Assembly (NCBI RefSeq): GCF_000332135.1
Contig: NZ_KB235896.1
Location: 3,729,727 to 3,793,726, forward strand
From: Anabaena sp. PCC 7108
GTDB taxonomy: Bacteria; Cyanobacteriota; Cyanobacteriia; Cyanobacteriales; Nostocaceae
Direction of reading: 5' to 3'
DNA length: 64,000 nucleotides
Part shown: piece after piece, positions 27,262 through 36,715 of the stretch
Numbering within the stretch: position 1 is the first letter of the stretch
Layout: each line of letters opens with the position of its first letter
Program-made: the position numbers and the translations under genes
Notes under the pieces: generated by a model
Told to the model about the DNA's origin: nothing
Seen by the model: the letters and a program-made list of their open reading frames with translations, nothing else
The model's database searches: none

Positions 27262-27790
27262 ATGTTGGTATTAGTTGATTTTTGAAAAAAGACTGACGAC
27301 ATAAATAAATAGCAGAGTTGAAGAGATTCTTTGACAAAAAAGACATTTTATCAATTTCTCTAACAATACCTTGTTCATTGTTTGTAGCGACTGTCTTGAA
27401 TGTCAAGCGATCGCTCTTGTTGACGCAACAGGGGAACGCTGCGCTAGATTGGGCGGTGGTAGGCACGGGCAATCAAAAGTGTGCATTTTTGGTCTGAGAA
27501 ATCAGAAAACTTGGGGATGACAGATAGCTGAAACTGTTAAGAGTTCCCTGTTAGGGGAATAAGAAGTTTTTTTTCATGTGTTCTGGTGTACACAGTTCAT
27601 GATGGCTACTTAATTATATTTTGTGTAAGTAAGGTAAAACAAGTCGAATTTCTCACACTATGTTTGCTACCCCGGAAGAATAAGCCGTTGACAAAGCCTC
27701 TCGTCAAGAAAGTATCGCAAAAATACATGATTCTGTAAAATTAGGTAAACTGATTTTTTGACGTAATTCACCAAAGACCATAGTTAACTC
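27262..27790. other. Gene-free stretch between arsC and the EamA gene
   Basis: No supported gene. It contains a HIP1 site (about 27406) and, near 27335-27390, sequence related to the 1417/25314 element flank (ACAATACCTTGTTCATTGTT). From 27660 there is a short frame that begins MFATPEE and is soon broken by a stop; AVDKASRQESIAKIHDSVKL continues after it, possibly a decayed coding fragment of unknown origin. Confidence 0.35.
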
Positions 27791-28810
27791 ATGCAACTGC
27801 AACTCAGAGGTTCTAAATCTACCGTAGCTTCCCTACTATTAATTGCCCCCTTTTTCCTTTGGGGTACGGCAATGGTAGCCATGAAAGGAGTCATACCTCA
27901 TACCACACCCCTATTCATGGCAGGGGTGCGTTTGTTACCTGCGGGTGTGTTAATTCTGATAGCTGCCGCATTCATGGGTAAACCCCAACCTCAAGGGTGG
28001 TTAGCATGGCTGTGGATTGTTATATTTGCCCTTGTGGATGGTATGTTATTTCAAGGTTTTTTGGCAGAGGGGTTAGTAAGAACCAGTGCAGGGTTAGGTT
28101 CTGTCATGATTGACTCTCAACCCTTGGCTGTGGCTTTGTTGTGTTTATGGTTATTTCAAGAACATATTGGTTTGTGGGGATGGCTGGGGTTAGGATTGGG
28201 AGTTATGGGTATTAGTTTAATTGGCTTACCCCAAGAGTGGATTTTTCATCTTCTTGACTCAGGAGTAAATATCACAACCGATAATTGGCAACAATTATTT
28301 GCCAGTGGTGAATGGTTGATGTTACTAGCAGCTTTGTCAATGGCTGTGGGAACCGTACTCATCCGCTATGTATGTAAATATGCTGACCCGGTAACGGCTA
28401 CAGGATGGCATATGATTTTGGCTGGTTTGCCTTTGTGGGGCATCTCCTCAGTGGTGGAAGTACAACAGTGGCAAAATCTAGTAATATCTGATTGGTTAGC
28501 TTTAAGTTATGCCACAATATTCGGAAGTGCGATCGCTTACGGTTTATTTTTCTACTTTGCTTCTAGTGGAAATCTGACTAGTCTGAGTTCTCTGACTTTT
28601 CTCACTCCCGTTTTTGCATTAATATTTGGTAATATTTTTCTTTCAGAAGTTCTCACCCCTATTCAATGGGTAGGAGTATTCCTGACTTTAATTAGTATTT
28701 ATTTAATCAACCAACGGGAAACTTTAGCAGGGAAAAATCAGAAAGTTATTATTAGTGAAAACACTAATCAACAGCCACCAGTTTTAGAAGCATCTGTCAG
28801 CAAAAAGTAG
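27791..28810 (+). CDS. EamA/DMT-family transporter
   Basis: A 339-residue inner-membrane protein with about ten hydrophobic helices in two EamA halves (residues about 15-140 and 170-310). The conserved FFLWGTAMVAMKG start and the end-of-repeat motif FLTPVFALIFGNIFLSEVLTP are typical of the drug/metabolite transporter superfamily, which exports amino acids, purines or other metabolites. The substrate cannot be told. A polar C-terminal tail follows the last helix. It is 15 bp upstream of the peptidoglycan-binding/HEAT gene, so probably an operon. Confidence 0.88.
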   Translation: MQLQLRGSKSTVASLLLIAPFFLWGTAMVAMKGVIPHTTPLFMAGVRLLPAGVLILIAAAFMGKPQPQGWLAWLWIVIFALVDGMLFQGFLAEGLVRTSAGLGSVMIDSQPLAVALLCLWLFQEHIGLWGWLGLGLGVMGISLIGLPQEWIFHLLDSGVNITTDNWQQLFASGEWLMLLAALSMAVGTVLIRYVCKYADPVTATGWHMILAGLPLWGISSVVEVQQWQNLVISDWLALSYATIFGSAIAYGLFFYFASSGNLTSLSSLTFLTPVFALIFGNIFLSEVLTPIQWVGVFLTLISIYLINQRETLAGKNQKVIISENTNQQPPVLEASVSKK

Positions 28811-28825
28811 CCCCAAATCACCTTA

Positions 28826-30052
28826 GTGCTGAGAGAATCTCAACCAGAAATTTTACCCGAACCAAGTCAGTGGGAGATTAGGCATATGAGGGATAAAATG
28901 CAACTACCAAATACCAATTATCAATCAATAATTCCCCAGTCCATTCTAATATTAACTTCTTTTATTGGACTTAGTTTCTACCCCAGCCGCGCTATCACGG
29001 CTACAGTTGACTTAACACCTAATTCGGCAACAGTTCTTACTCCAGGGGTTAAAGATGCAGTTGACTTAACACCTAATTCAGCAACAGTTCTTACTCCAGG
29101 GCTTCAAGATGCAGAAGTACAAGTCATTCAAGTCCAACTCAAAGCCTTAGGTTACTATAGTGGCTCCCTCGATGGAAAGTACGGTTCCAGCACCCAAAAT
29201 GCTTTAGCTCAATTTCAGCAATCACAAGGTTTAAAAAGAGCAGATGGTATTGCTGATTGGGCTACTAGACAGCATCTTAAATCGGTTTTATCAGAGAAAA
29301 TTAAATGTAATACTGCTGCTATCACTGAAGCGAAAAATCCTGAAATACAACACCAAAAAGATAATTTCATCTGGTGGAGATTGATAAGTTTTGGAGTTGT
29401 AGGGACTCTGGGTATATTGTTTTATCTTGCACAAAGGTTATCTGAAAGTAAACCAAGTATAGAATCTACAAACTCAGAACAACTACTTTTAAATCCATCC
29501 TCTCAAAAAAGTCCAAGATTTTTTTTAAATCCTGCACCCACTATCCCCTTTCCAGGATCAACAGAATTATTAACATCTCAACAATCTACTGTAATTTCCG
29601 CATTGAGTATTGCTGATGAATTGATGAAAGACTTACACAGCAATGATGCTACAAAACGACGCAAGGCTATTTGGCATTTAGGTCAGCAAGGAGATTCCCG
29701 TGCCATGAAGCCATTAGTAGACTTGATGGTAAGTGCTGATTCTCGACAACATAGTTTAATTTTGTCAGCTTTGGCAGAAATCGGCATTCGCACACTCAAA
29801 CCAATGAACCGGGCTTTAGCTATTTCTATCCAAGATGAAAATCCCCAAGTCCGACAAAATGCTATTCGTGATTTATCTCGCATTTATGACATGATGGGTC
29901 AGATGAGTCAGATGTTACGCCATGCTTTGGAAGACGAAGATCCAGAAGTACAAGCTACAGCACAATATGCTTTAAATCATATCAATCGAGTGCGTGTTTT
30001 ACCAAAACTAGATGAATATCTGGAAGATTCACGCCCAGAACCGCAAACTTAA
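28826..30052 (+). CDS. Peptidoglycan-binding plus HEAT-repeat membrane protein
   Basis: 408 residues from a GTG start; an ATG at codon 21 is an alternative. After a hydrophobic N-terminal segment (about 37-53), a 14-residue unit VDLTPNSATVLTPG occurs twice in tandem. A PG_binding_1 domain follows (VQLKALGYYSGSLDGKYGS), then a transmembrane helix (about 186-203, FGVVGTLGILFYLAQ). The C-terminal third holds two to three HEAT-like repeats (RRKAIWHLGQQGDSRAMKPL, LEDEDPEVQATAQYALNHI). The cell-wall-binding part would be periplasmic and the HEAT part cytoplasmic, suggesting an envelope scaffold. No enzyme motif. Confidence 0.78.
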   Translation: MLRESQPEILPEPSQWEIRHMRDKMQLPNTNYQSIIPQSILILTSFIGLSFYPSRAITATVDLTPNSATVLTPGVKDAVDLTPNSATVLTPGLQDAEVQVIQVQLKALGYYSGSLDGKYGSSTQNALAQFQQSQGLKRADGIADWATRQHLKSVLSEKIKCNTAAITEAKNPEIQHQKDNFIWWRLISFGVVGTLGILFYLAQRLSESKPSIESTNSEQLLLNPSSQKSPRFFLNPAPTIPFPGSTELLTSQQSTVISALSIADELMKDLHSNDATKRRKAIWHLGQQGDSRAMKPLVDLMVSADSRQHSLILSALAEIGIRTLKPMNRALAISIQDENPQVRQNAIRDLSRIYDMMGQMSQMLRHALEDEDPEVQATAQYALNHINRVRVLPKLDEYLEDSRPEPQT

Positions 30053-30069
30053 GTCTATATAATTACTAA

Positions 30070-30207
30070 TAAGTAGGTAAACAGAAAAATTTAAAGGTAT
30101 GTGAAGAAAAGTAAATAGGGCTGAAACCCTCTTTCCCCCTGCTCCCTGCCCCCTGCCCCCTGCTCCCTGCCTTACCCCAACGACAATTTTTAACGCCCAC
30201 CTACTTA
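30070..30207 (-). repeat. TAAGTAGGT-ended element, family 2 copy 2, abutting a start codon
   Basis: Ends TAAGTAGGT (30070) and CCTACTTA (to 30207), with AACGACAATTTTTAACGCCC near the right end as in the copies at 37814 and 53401. The middle is a CTGCCCC/CTCCCTG tandem tract. It ends 6 bp before the ATG of the S66 peptidase gene and must supply that gene's 5' UTR. Confidence 0.75.
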
Positions 30208-30213
30208 TTCTGA

Positions 30214-31107
30214 ATGTTCATTCCCCCACCCCTCCAACCTGGTGATTTACTGCGCGTCATTGCCCCTAGCGGTGCGTTACGAGAATTTGAGGCTTTTAAT
30301 AAAAGTGTAGAAATTTGCAAATCCCAGGGCTACCGTATCGAAATTAGCGATCGCATAGATGATAGATTTGGTTATCTTGCTGGTACTGATGATCACCGTC
30401 GTCAACAGTTAGCAGCAGCATGGCAAGACCCAGAATGTCGTGGTATTATCTGCGCTAGAGGTGGTTTTGGTAGTACCCGCATCTTGGAAGATTGGACTTG
30501 GCAACAAAATACAGCAGATCCTAAATGGTTGATCGGCTTTTCTGATATCACAGCCCTACTCTGGAGTCTCTATAACGCCGGAATTGCCAGTGTACACGGT
30601 TCCGTACTCACTACCCTGATGGATGAGCCAGAATGGTCAATACAGAGGCTATTTGACATTTTAGCAGGTCGTCCCCTCGCACCTTTAAAGGGTCATGGTT
30701 GGGGTGGTGGTACAGTTACAGGTGTGTTACTTCCTGGTAATCTCACAGTCGCAACTCATCTTTTAGGGACACCGATTTTACCTAACCTTGATGGTGTAAT
30801 TTTGGCTTTTGAAGATGTCACAGAACCACCTTATCGCATTGATAGAATGTTAACTCAATGGCGATTAAGTGGAGTTTTATCTAAAGTTCGTGGTATTGCA
30901 TTAGGAGGTTTTACCAAGTGTGACGCACCATCAAATATACCTAGCTTCAGTGTAGAGGAAGTTTTGCGGGAACGGTTAGGTGATTTAGGAATTCCCATAG
31001 TTTCAGATTTATCCTTTGGTCATGATAGCCCCAATGCTGCGTTACCCGTAGGGGTAATGGTTACATTGGATGCAGATCAGGGAATATTGGAAATTCCAGC
31101 ATACTAG
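30214..31107 (+). CDS. LD-carboxypeptidase (peptidase family S66)
   Basis: A 297-residue serine peptidase of the LdcA/MccF fold. LRVIAPSGALREFE, then ICARGGFGSTRILEDWTW and WLIGFSDITALLWSLY (the nucleophile Ser of the GxSD motif), VHGSVLTTL, and GFTKCDAP with a C-terminal His region (SFGHDSPNAALPVG) form the Ser-Glu-His arrangement. LdcA releases the terminal D-Ala from muropeptides in cell-wall recycling; MccF-type members instead cleave microcin. Length and context favour LdcA. Its ribosome-binding site lies inside the adjacent repeat. Confidence 0.9.
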   Translation: MFIPPPLQPGDLLRVIAPSGALREFEAFNKSVEICKSQGYRIEISDRIDDRFGYLAGTDDHRRQQLAAAWQDPECRGIICARGGFGSTRILEDWTWQQNTADPKWLIGFSDITALLWSLYNAGIASVHGSVLTTLMDEPEWSIQRLFDILAGRPLAPLKGHGWGGGTVTGVLLPGNLTVATHLLGTPILPNLDGVILAFEDVTEPPYRIDRMLTQWRLSGVLSKVRGIALGGFTKCDAPSNIPSFSVEEVLRERLGDLGIPIVSDLSFGHDSPNAALPVGVMVTLDADQGILEIPAY

Positions 31108-31116
31108 GAATTTTCT

Positions 31117-31860
31117 TCAAACCCACTTACGGTAACAACGAGCCGTGGTATAGTAAGGGTGAAAAATTTCCACAAACTTACTCTGAATAGTTTTGAAGAA
31201 GGCTTCTATTACTTGTGGGTCATCCAAATGAACAGGAAACTCTTGACTAAAGCCTTTGAAAAAATGCCAATTCAGAATTGTTTTACCCTCTGGTGTTAAG
31301 GCTTGATGGAACGAAAGCAACTGTTCACAGGGATCTGGTAAATGTTCTAAAACATCAAAAGAAATGATGGTATCAAAAGTTTCTTCTAGAGGCATTTCTG
31401 AACAAAAAACTATTTTTTGACTTAGCCCTAATTGTTCAGCTCGATGACGAACAAAATCACGATTCAGAGGATTAATATCACAATAAATTACTTGTTCAAC
31501 TTGAGGACAAAGGGCAGCACAAATAGTATGAGTGCCAATTCCACCACCAAAATCTAACACCCGACCTTGGGCATGATTTACAATCAAAAATAACGTATTT
31601 TCAATATTTTCAGGGCATTCTAAATGCCATGCTCCCAACTCAAATAAATATATTTCTCCCACTTTGTCACGATAAAAAGTAGTTGCAGTTTCCCAATCAA
31701 AATCTCTATGTCCTAACTCGGCTAACTGTTGTGTACCTGTGGCTAATTTTTGCTCTAGTGTTTCTGAATCTAAATGCAAAAATTCTTGTAAATGGTGTTT
31801 TAAGTTAAATGAATCTTGATAATCATGATTTAAAGAAGCAGGAAGTGATACTTTAACCAT
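31117..31860 (-). CDS. Class I SAM-dependent methyltransferase
   Basis: A 247-residue protein. VLDFGGGIGTHT is the SAM-binding motif I at about residues 99-110, YCDINPLN the acidic loop, and IISFDVLEHLPDP motif IV. The N-terminal 90 residues are a helical extension. It converges with the S66 gene (9 bp apart) and diverges from the FkbM gene at the left edge of a glycosyltransferase group. The substrate, perhaps a sugar or lipid, is unknown. Confidence 0.8.
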   Translation of the reverse strand: MVKVSLPASLNHDYQDSFNLKHHLQEFLHLDSETLEQKLATGTQQLAELGHRDFDWETATTFYRDKVGEIYLFELGAWHLECPENIENTLFLIVNHAQGRVLDFGGGIGTHTICAALCPQVEQVIYCDINPLNRDFVRHRAEQLGLSQKIVFCSEMPLEETFDTIISFDVLEHLPDPCEQLLSFHQALTPEGKTILNWHFFKGFSQEFPVHLDDPQVIEAFFKTIQSKFVEIFHPYYTTARCYRKWV

Positions 31861-32039
31861 AATTTGATAATGAAGTAAATTTTGTCTCTCTATTATAACA
31901 AAAATGTTACCATTTTTTTATTTAAATTTAATTATTTTTTTTAATCTTATAAACCTGTATTCTGATATCATCAAGAGTGTAAAATTCCTGTAAATCGGGA
32001 TAAATTAATAATCGTATTTATTCGAGGAGTAAATAATTT

Positions 32040-32843
32040 ATGGATAGAAACTTAATAATTGATGTTGGTGTTCACACAGGTCAAGATACAGAATTTTATT
32101 TAAAAAAAGGCTTTCGAGTTATTGGTATTGAAGCTCATCCTGACATTTATGAATCTGCAAAAAACCGCCTCAAGTCTTATGTAGAAAGTGGTCAACTTAC
32201 CCTTTTAAATGTTGCTGTTTCACCCAAGGACGAACCTATCACCTTTTACGCGAACTTAGACAGAAGTTTTTGGGGTACTATTTCACCAGAGAGAGTAAAG
32301 GAAAGCGATCGCGCTTTTGGGACTCGTTCGGTGGAGATGACTGTCAAAGGACGCAGATTTGAAAGCATCTTGGAAGAGTTTGGTGTTCCCTACTATCTGA
32401 AAGTAGACATTGAAGGTTCTGATTTATTATGCGTTAAGGCATTGCAGGAGTTTGATACTAAACCACAATTTATATCCATAGAATCAACCAAAGCTTCTTG
32501 GAATGCTTTACTTGAGGAACTGGAGTTGTTGAAAAAACTGGGTTATCAGAAATTTAAAGCTATAAATCAAGCAAAAGTAACTCAACAAGTTTGTCCTTCA
32601 CCAGCAAAAGAAGGTCAGTATATTCCATATCAATTTGAATATGGTTCTAGTGGACTGTTTGGAGACGAGACACCAGGTACTTGGCTATCAGAAATTGAAG
32701 TAATTAATCTATATAAAAGAATTTTTATAAACTACAAAATATTTGGAGTTCATGGAATTATCTATAGTTTTTCTATCGGCAAAATTCTCTTAGAAAGTCT
32801 GAACATCAAAGAACCTTGGTATGATACTCATGCTAGTTTATAA
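32040..32843 (+). CDS. FkbM-family methyltransferase
   Basis: A 267-residue SAM-dependent O-methyltransferase of the FkbM family. LIIDVGVHTGQDTEFYLKKG is motif I, IGIEAHPDIYE the acidic loop, and YLKVDIEGSDLL the characteristic DxEG motif. FkbM-type enzymes methylate sugar or polyketide hydroxyls and are often in exopolysaccharide clusters, as here with two glycosyltransferases downstream. The C-terminal 90 residues are divergent. Confidence 0.85.
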   Translation: MDRNLIIDVGVHTGQDTEFYLKKGFRVIGIEAHPDIYESAKNRLKSYVESGQLTLLNVAVSPKDEPITFYANLDRSFWGTISPERVKESDRAFGTRSVEMTVKGRRFESILEEFGVPYYLKVDIEGSDLLCVKALQEFDTKPQFISIESTKASWNALLEELELLKKLGYQKFKAINQAKVTQQVCPSPAKEGQYIPYQFEYGSSGLFGDETPGTWLSEIEVINLYKRIFINYKIFGVHGIIYSFSIGKILLESLNIKEPWYDTHASL

Positions 32844-33080
32844 AATTACCAACTAATACATAATATTTTCTAGTCTACCGAGATACAAATTAATCTGAGT
32901 TTATGTTCTTCTATCTGCGGTTAATACTATTTTCTTGTACCTCATATAGATAGATTCAGATGAAATTCTATCCAGATAATCCAGATAAATTTTCACAGAG
33001 AATAATTATATGATATTTATTATTCTCTGATTCAGACTAACTTAACCTTAATTCAATTACTCAACTGACATAAATCTTCT

Positions 33081-33731
33081 ATGACTCCTATAAACTTTGA
33101 TCCAATTCCTGAAATATCTGTAGTCATCTGTACCTACAATAGAGCAACATATTTGGATAATACTATTAATAGCGTTATCAATCAAACTTTTACAGAATGG
33201 GAACTAATTATAGTAGATGATGGTAGTCTGGATCATACATTTGAAGTAGTGAATCCTTATCTAGAAAAATTCAACAATATTCGTTATTTAAAACAGCAAA
33301 ACAAAAAACAATGTTATGCTAAAAATGCGGGAATTCAAGCATCATTTGGCAAATACATCACATTGCTAGATAGCGACGATTCATATAAACCAAACCATTT
33401 AGAATCTCGCATTGAATACCTAAAAGCTAATCCAGATATTGATTTGATTGAAGGTGGTTTCTTTAGTGAAGAAGAAATTATTGTTGCTGATTATTATCAA
33501 CCAGGTAAATTAATTAATCTAAGAGAATGTGTTTTGGGTCCGACATTTTTTGGCAAAAGAAAAGTCTTTTTTGAACTAGGTGGATTTAAACATATTACCT
33601 ATGGGGAAGATACAGATTTTTGGGAAAGAGCAGAAAAAATCTTTAAAACTCAAAAAATCACCGAACCAGAAACTTATGTTTATACAAGAGCAGAAACAAG
33701 TGTTACCAAAAACTTTTTAGCCACGCAATAA
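33081..33731 (+). CDS. Family 2 glycosyltransferase (short)
   Basis: A GT-A fold enzyme of 216 residues. ISVVICTYNRATYLDNTINS opens the nucleotide-binding domain, VDDGSLDHT holds the first aspartates, and LLDSDDSYKPNH carries the DxD metal motif. A C-terminal acidic/aromatic pair is in GEDTDFWER. It probably adds a sugar to an extracellular polysaccharide or glycan. Shorter than many members, with no membrane helix. Confidence 0.9.
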   Translation: MTPINFDPIPEISVVICTYNRATYLDNTINSVINQTFTEWELIIVDDGSLDHTFEVVNPYLEKFNNIRYLKQQNKKQCYAKNAGIQASFGKYITLLDSDDSYKPNHLESRIEYLKANPDIDLIEGGFFSEEEIIVADYYQPGKLINLRECVLGPTFFGKRKVFFELGGFKHITYGEDTDFWERAEKIFKTQKITEPETYVYTRAETSVTKNFLATQ

Positions 33732-33742
33732 TTTTTTTAGTT

Positions 33743-33901
33743 TATAGCAATTCCCATTCAAGTGAGGTACAAGCAGTAATAATTAAACGCAGCGAAAAGT
33801 TCCTCGAAGCCGGGTTTCCCGGCGTAGGAAACTTTTCAAGACAGATGAACGCAGATAAACGCAGATGATTTTGTAGTTCATTAGACTAGGAAATGCTATA
33901 G
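33743..33901. repeat. MITE-like element with internal GCCGGG hairpin
   Basis: TATAGCAATTCCC at 33743 is matched by GGAAATGCTATAG ending at 33901. Inside, AAAAGTTCCT-GCCGGG and CCCGGC-AGGAAACTTTT form a long imperfect hairpin (about 33796-33838). It fills the gap between two glycosyltransferase genes. Confidence 0.6.
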
Positions 33902-33971
33902 TTTATTTCATTCAATCGTTGTTTCTACTCTCAAATATTCCTGTGTTTACCCTGAATAACCCAATAAAATA

Positions 33972-35156
33972 GTGAAATCTAATCAGCATATTTGTCATTT
34001 AGTTTTGAGTAATATTGGTGGAGCGCCAAGGACTGCTGACTCGCTAATTTCGTCCCAGTCAAAAACTGGATATGAAGTCTCTACTGTAGTATTGACTGAT
34101 TTAGATTCACGATGGATAGTAAATTTTAAAGCTGCCAAACAACTAATAATCATGAAAGTAGCCGGTAGTTCATTTTACATTGGTGGAGCGATACATCAAA
34201 TATGGATAGCTATCCAATTAAATAAAGTAATTGCTGACTTAAAACCAGATATTATTGTTTGCCATACTGCATTTATAACCAAACTTTTTTATCTTTCTCG
34301 AAGTATTCCTGGGAGTTTATTAGTTCCATATATTAGCTATATTCATACTGATTTTATTTCTGAATTACAGGCTGAAAGCAAGACTAACTCACTGATAGGA
34401 ATATTTCAAAACTTATCTATAAGTATTGATAATTGGATGAGTTTGCGTAGTCTTCAGCAAGCTAGTGGATTAGTATTTGTTTGTAAAACCCTATATGAAA
34501 GATTCTTAAATCTGGGCTTAAATCCTCGTCACATGGCAATATGCTATAATCCCGCTATCCCTGATTCAAATCATCAGCCTCTCAATTCTAGTGCCGAATC
34601 TTGGTTGAAAAATCCTGAGTTAATTACTTTTGTATCTGCTGCCAGATTTCATCCTCAAAAAGATCATCCAACATTACTTAAAGCATTTGCTCAAGCTAGT
34701 CAACATCACACTAATATCCGGTTAATTTTACTAGGAGATGGTGATTTAGAAACAGAAATGCAAGCATTGGCAACTGATTTAAAAATTGATGATATTGTTC
34801 TTTTTGCAGGAACTGTTCCTAATCCTAGAGCTTACTTCTCATTATGTAGAGCAGTTATACTGGCTTCTCATTATGAAGGATTTGGGATGGTGCTGGTGGA
34901 AGCTATAGCTAGTGGAGTCACTTTCATTACCAGTGATTGTCCAGTTGGTCCACGTGAGATTTCCGAATTATTAGAATCTGGAACTATAGTACCACCAAGT
35001 GATGTAGATGCTTTGGCAAAAGCAATTATTACTCACGTAGAAACCCCTCAAGAAACAATAAATCGTTCTGAGCAAATAGAACGACTATTTAGTGAGTCTA
35101 GTTGTGCCAATAGCTTAGAAATGTTGCTCCAGCAGGTTTTTAATCAACAAGTGTGA
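33972..35156 (+). CDS. Family 4 glycosyltransferase (GT-B)
   Basis: A retaining GT-B glycosyltransferase of 394 residues from a GTG start. The N-terminal half contains NIGGAPRTADSL, a typical acceptor-loop Gly-rich motif. The C-terminal half has AARFHPQKDHPTLLKAF, LGDGDLETEM and ASHYEGFGMVLVEAIASG, the GT4 EX7E-type active-site block. It probably acts in the same glycan pathway as the neighbouring GT2 and FkbM genes. Confidence 0.9.
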   Translation: MKSNQHICHLVLSNIGGAPRTADSLISSQSKTGYEVSTVVLTDLDSRWIVNFKAAKQLIIMKVAGSSFYIGGAIHQIWIAIQLNKVIADLKPDIIVCHTAFITKLFYLSRSIPGSLLVPYISYIHTDFISELQAESKTNSLIGIFQNLSISIDNWMSLRSLQQASGLVFVCKTLYERFLNLGLNPRHMAICYNPAIPDSNHQPLNSSAESWLKNPELITFVSAARFHPQKDHPTLLKAFAQASQHHTNIRLILLGDGDLETEMQALATDLKIDDIVLFAGTVPNPRAYFSLCRAVILASHYEGFGMVLVEAIASGVTFITSDCPVGPREISELLESGTIVPPSDVDALAKAIITHVETPQETINRSEQIERLFSESSCANSLEMLLQQVFNQQV

Positions 35157-35218
35157 TTAACTTCATGAGCATCAGAGATTTATATAAAAATAACCAATTT
35201 TTGTAGTGAATATTGAAT

Positions 35219-36541
35219 ATGAATATTAATTTTTTATTAGCGAAAATCAAAGAAAATTACAATTATTTTTTTAAATCTAACAAGCGTTTTACTAGTTTAG
35301 GAATGATTTTAGCTTTTTGTCTGATATCTATATGGGGTTGTCAGCAAATAGCACCAAAAGATAATGGGGTAATTCATCTAACTCTATGGCAATCAATAAA
35401 TCCTCCTCAAAATCGTGATTTGTTTCAAACCCTGGTAAACAAATTTAATCGAACTCATCAGGATATTCAAGTTGAAGCTATCTTTCAGCCTGAACCTCAA
35501 TTACCAAAAATATTAACAGCATTTGTGGGTAATGCTTTACCAGATATTTTATGTTTATACCCAGAATATACTGGTCAATTTGCAGAACTGGGAGCAATTC
35601 GACCTTTAGAAGATTGGGTGGAAAAATTGCATCTAAAATCAGATATTCGCCCTAATCTATTAGCAGGAATGCAGTTAGATGGTCACATTTGGTCTGTTCC
35701 TATGCACACTAGTAATATTGGTATTTTTTACCGTCCTGATCTTTTTAAAACCGCAGGTATAACAGAAATACCTAAAACTTGGGAAGAATTGCGAGCAGTT
35801 GCCAAAAAATTAACTATAGACAAAAACGGAGATAATCGACCTGAACAGTATGGAATATTGCTACCTTTAGGAAAAGGGGGATGGACTGTTTTTAGTTGGT
35901 TGCCTTTTTTGTTTGGGGCTAAGGGAGAGATTATTAGAAATAATCAACCGAATTTAATTGATGCAGGTGCGATCGCGGCCTTACAATTTTGGCAAGATAT
36001 GATCGAAGATGGTTCAGTTATGCTTTCTGCTCCCGAACGAGGTTATGAAGAGGATGCTTTTCTTGCAGGTCGTGTGGCTATGCAAATTACTGGGCCTTGG
36101 ACATTAATTATGAAATCTCAAGTTGATCATCAAGTATTTCCTATACCCGCAGGAAAGATACCTGCTACAGTCACAGGTACTGCAAGTTTTTTTGTGATGA
36201 AGTCAGCACCAGAAAGAGAAAAAGCTGCACTCAAATTTTTGGAGTATATCTTAAGTCAGGAATTCCAAACAGAATGGACTATGAAAACGGGTTTTTTACC
36301 TGTCACCTTTTCCTCGGCTCGCAGTCAAACTTATCAGCAATTTATTAATAACAACCCTTTATTAAAAGTCTTTTTTGATCAGTTACCTGTAGCACAGGCT
36401 TTACCTTCTCCATTGGGATACAATCGTATCGCTGATAGTTTAGGTAGAGCAATTGAAGCCACGTTATTAGGTAAGTCTTCTGCTCAAGAAGCTTTGAAAG
36501 AAGCACAAAAACGGTTAGAACTAATTTGGAATGAAAAATAA
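35219..36541 (+). CDS. ABC transporter solute-binding lipoprotein (sugar type)
   Basis: A family 1 extracellular solute-binding protein of about 440 residues. A hydrophobic segment ends in the lipobox SIWGC, followed by LTLWQSINPPQNR and FNRTHQDIQVEA, the usual start of MalE/UgpB-type domains. WSVPMHTSNIGIFYRPDLFK and EDAFLAGRVAMQITGPW are also conserved. It should capture a sugar or glycerol phosphate in the periplasm; no permease or ATPase gene accompanies it here. The ATG at 35219 is preferred over a TTG two codons upstream. Confidence 0.88.
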   Translation: MNINFLLAKIKENYNYFFKSNKRFTSLGMILAFCLISIWGCQQIAPKDNGVIHLTLWQSINPPQNRDLFQTLVNKFNRTHQDIQVEAIFQPEPQLPKILTAFVGNALPDILCLYPEYTGQFAELGAIRPLEDWVEKLHLKSDIRPNLLAGMQLDGHIWSVPMHTSNIGIFYRPDLFKTAGITEIPKTWEELRAVAKKLTIDKNGDNRPEQYGILLPLGKGGWTVFSWLPFLFGAKGEIIRNNQPNLIDAGAIAALQFWQDMIEDGSVMLSAPERGYEEDAFLAGRVAMQITGPWTLIMKSQVDHQVFPIPAGKIPATVTGTASFFVMKSAPEREKAALKFLEYILSQEFQTEWTMKTGFLPVTFSSARSQTYQQFINNNPLLKVFFDQLPVAQALPSPLGYNRIADSLGRAIEATLLGKSSAQEALKEAQKRLELIWNEK

Positions 36542-36564
36542 CAAACATTCTGACTCCTGTATGG

Positions 36565-36580
36565 GCGAACGGCCGTTCGC
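36565..36580. repeat. Perfect 16-bp palindrome GCGAACGGCCGTTCGC
   Basis: Located 24 bp after the binding-protein stop codon. It could form a hairpin ending that transcript, though no T-run follows. Confidence 0.45.
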
Positions 36581-36715
36581 TCCTCCTCAGCTATTAACGT
36601 TTTATTAAGTTAAGTAAAGCAATCCTAAGAGCTTTTGATATGTGTTGATAAAGCGTAATCTGAGGATGATAAGCTAAACAGTGACATATAAAAGTGACTT
36701 AGGATGAAGTGTTAA

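Noticed and set aside
27218-27472. 84-codon minus-strand frame after arsC
   Set aside because: Overlaps the arsC end and low-complexity sequence; no ribosome-binding site or family.
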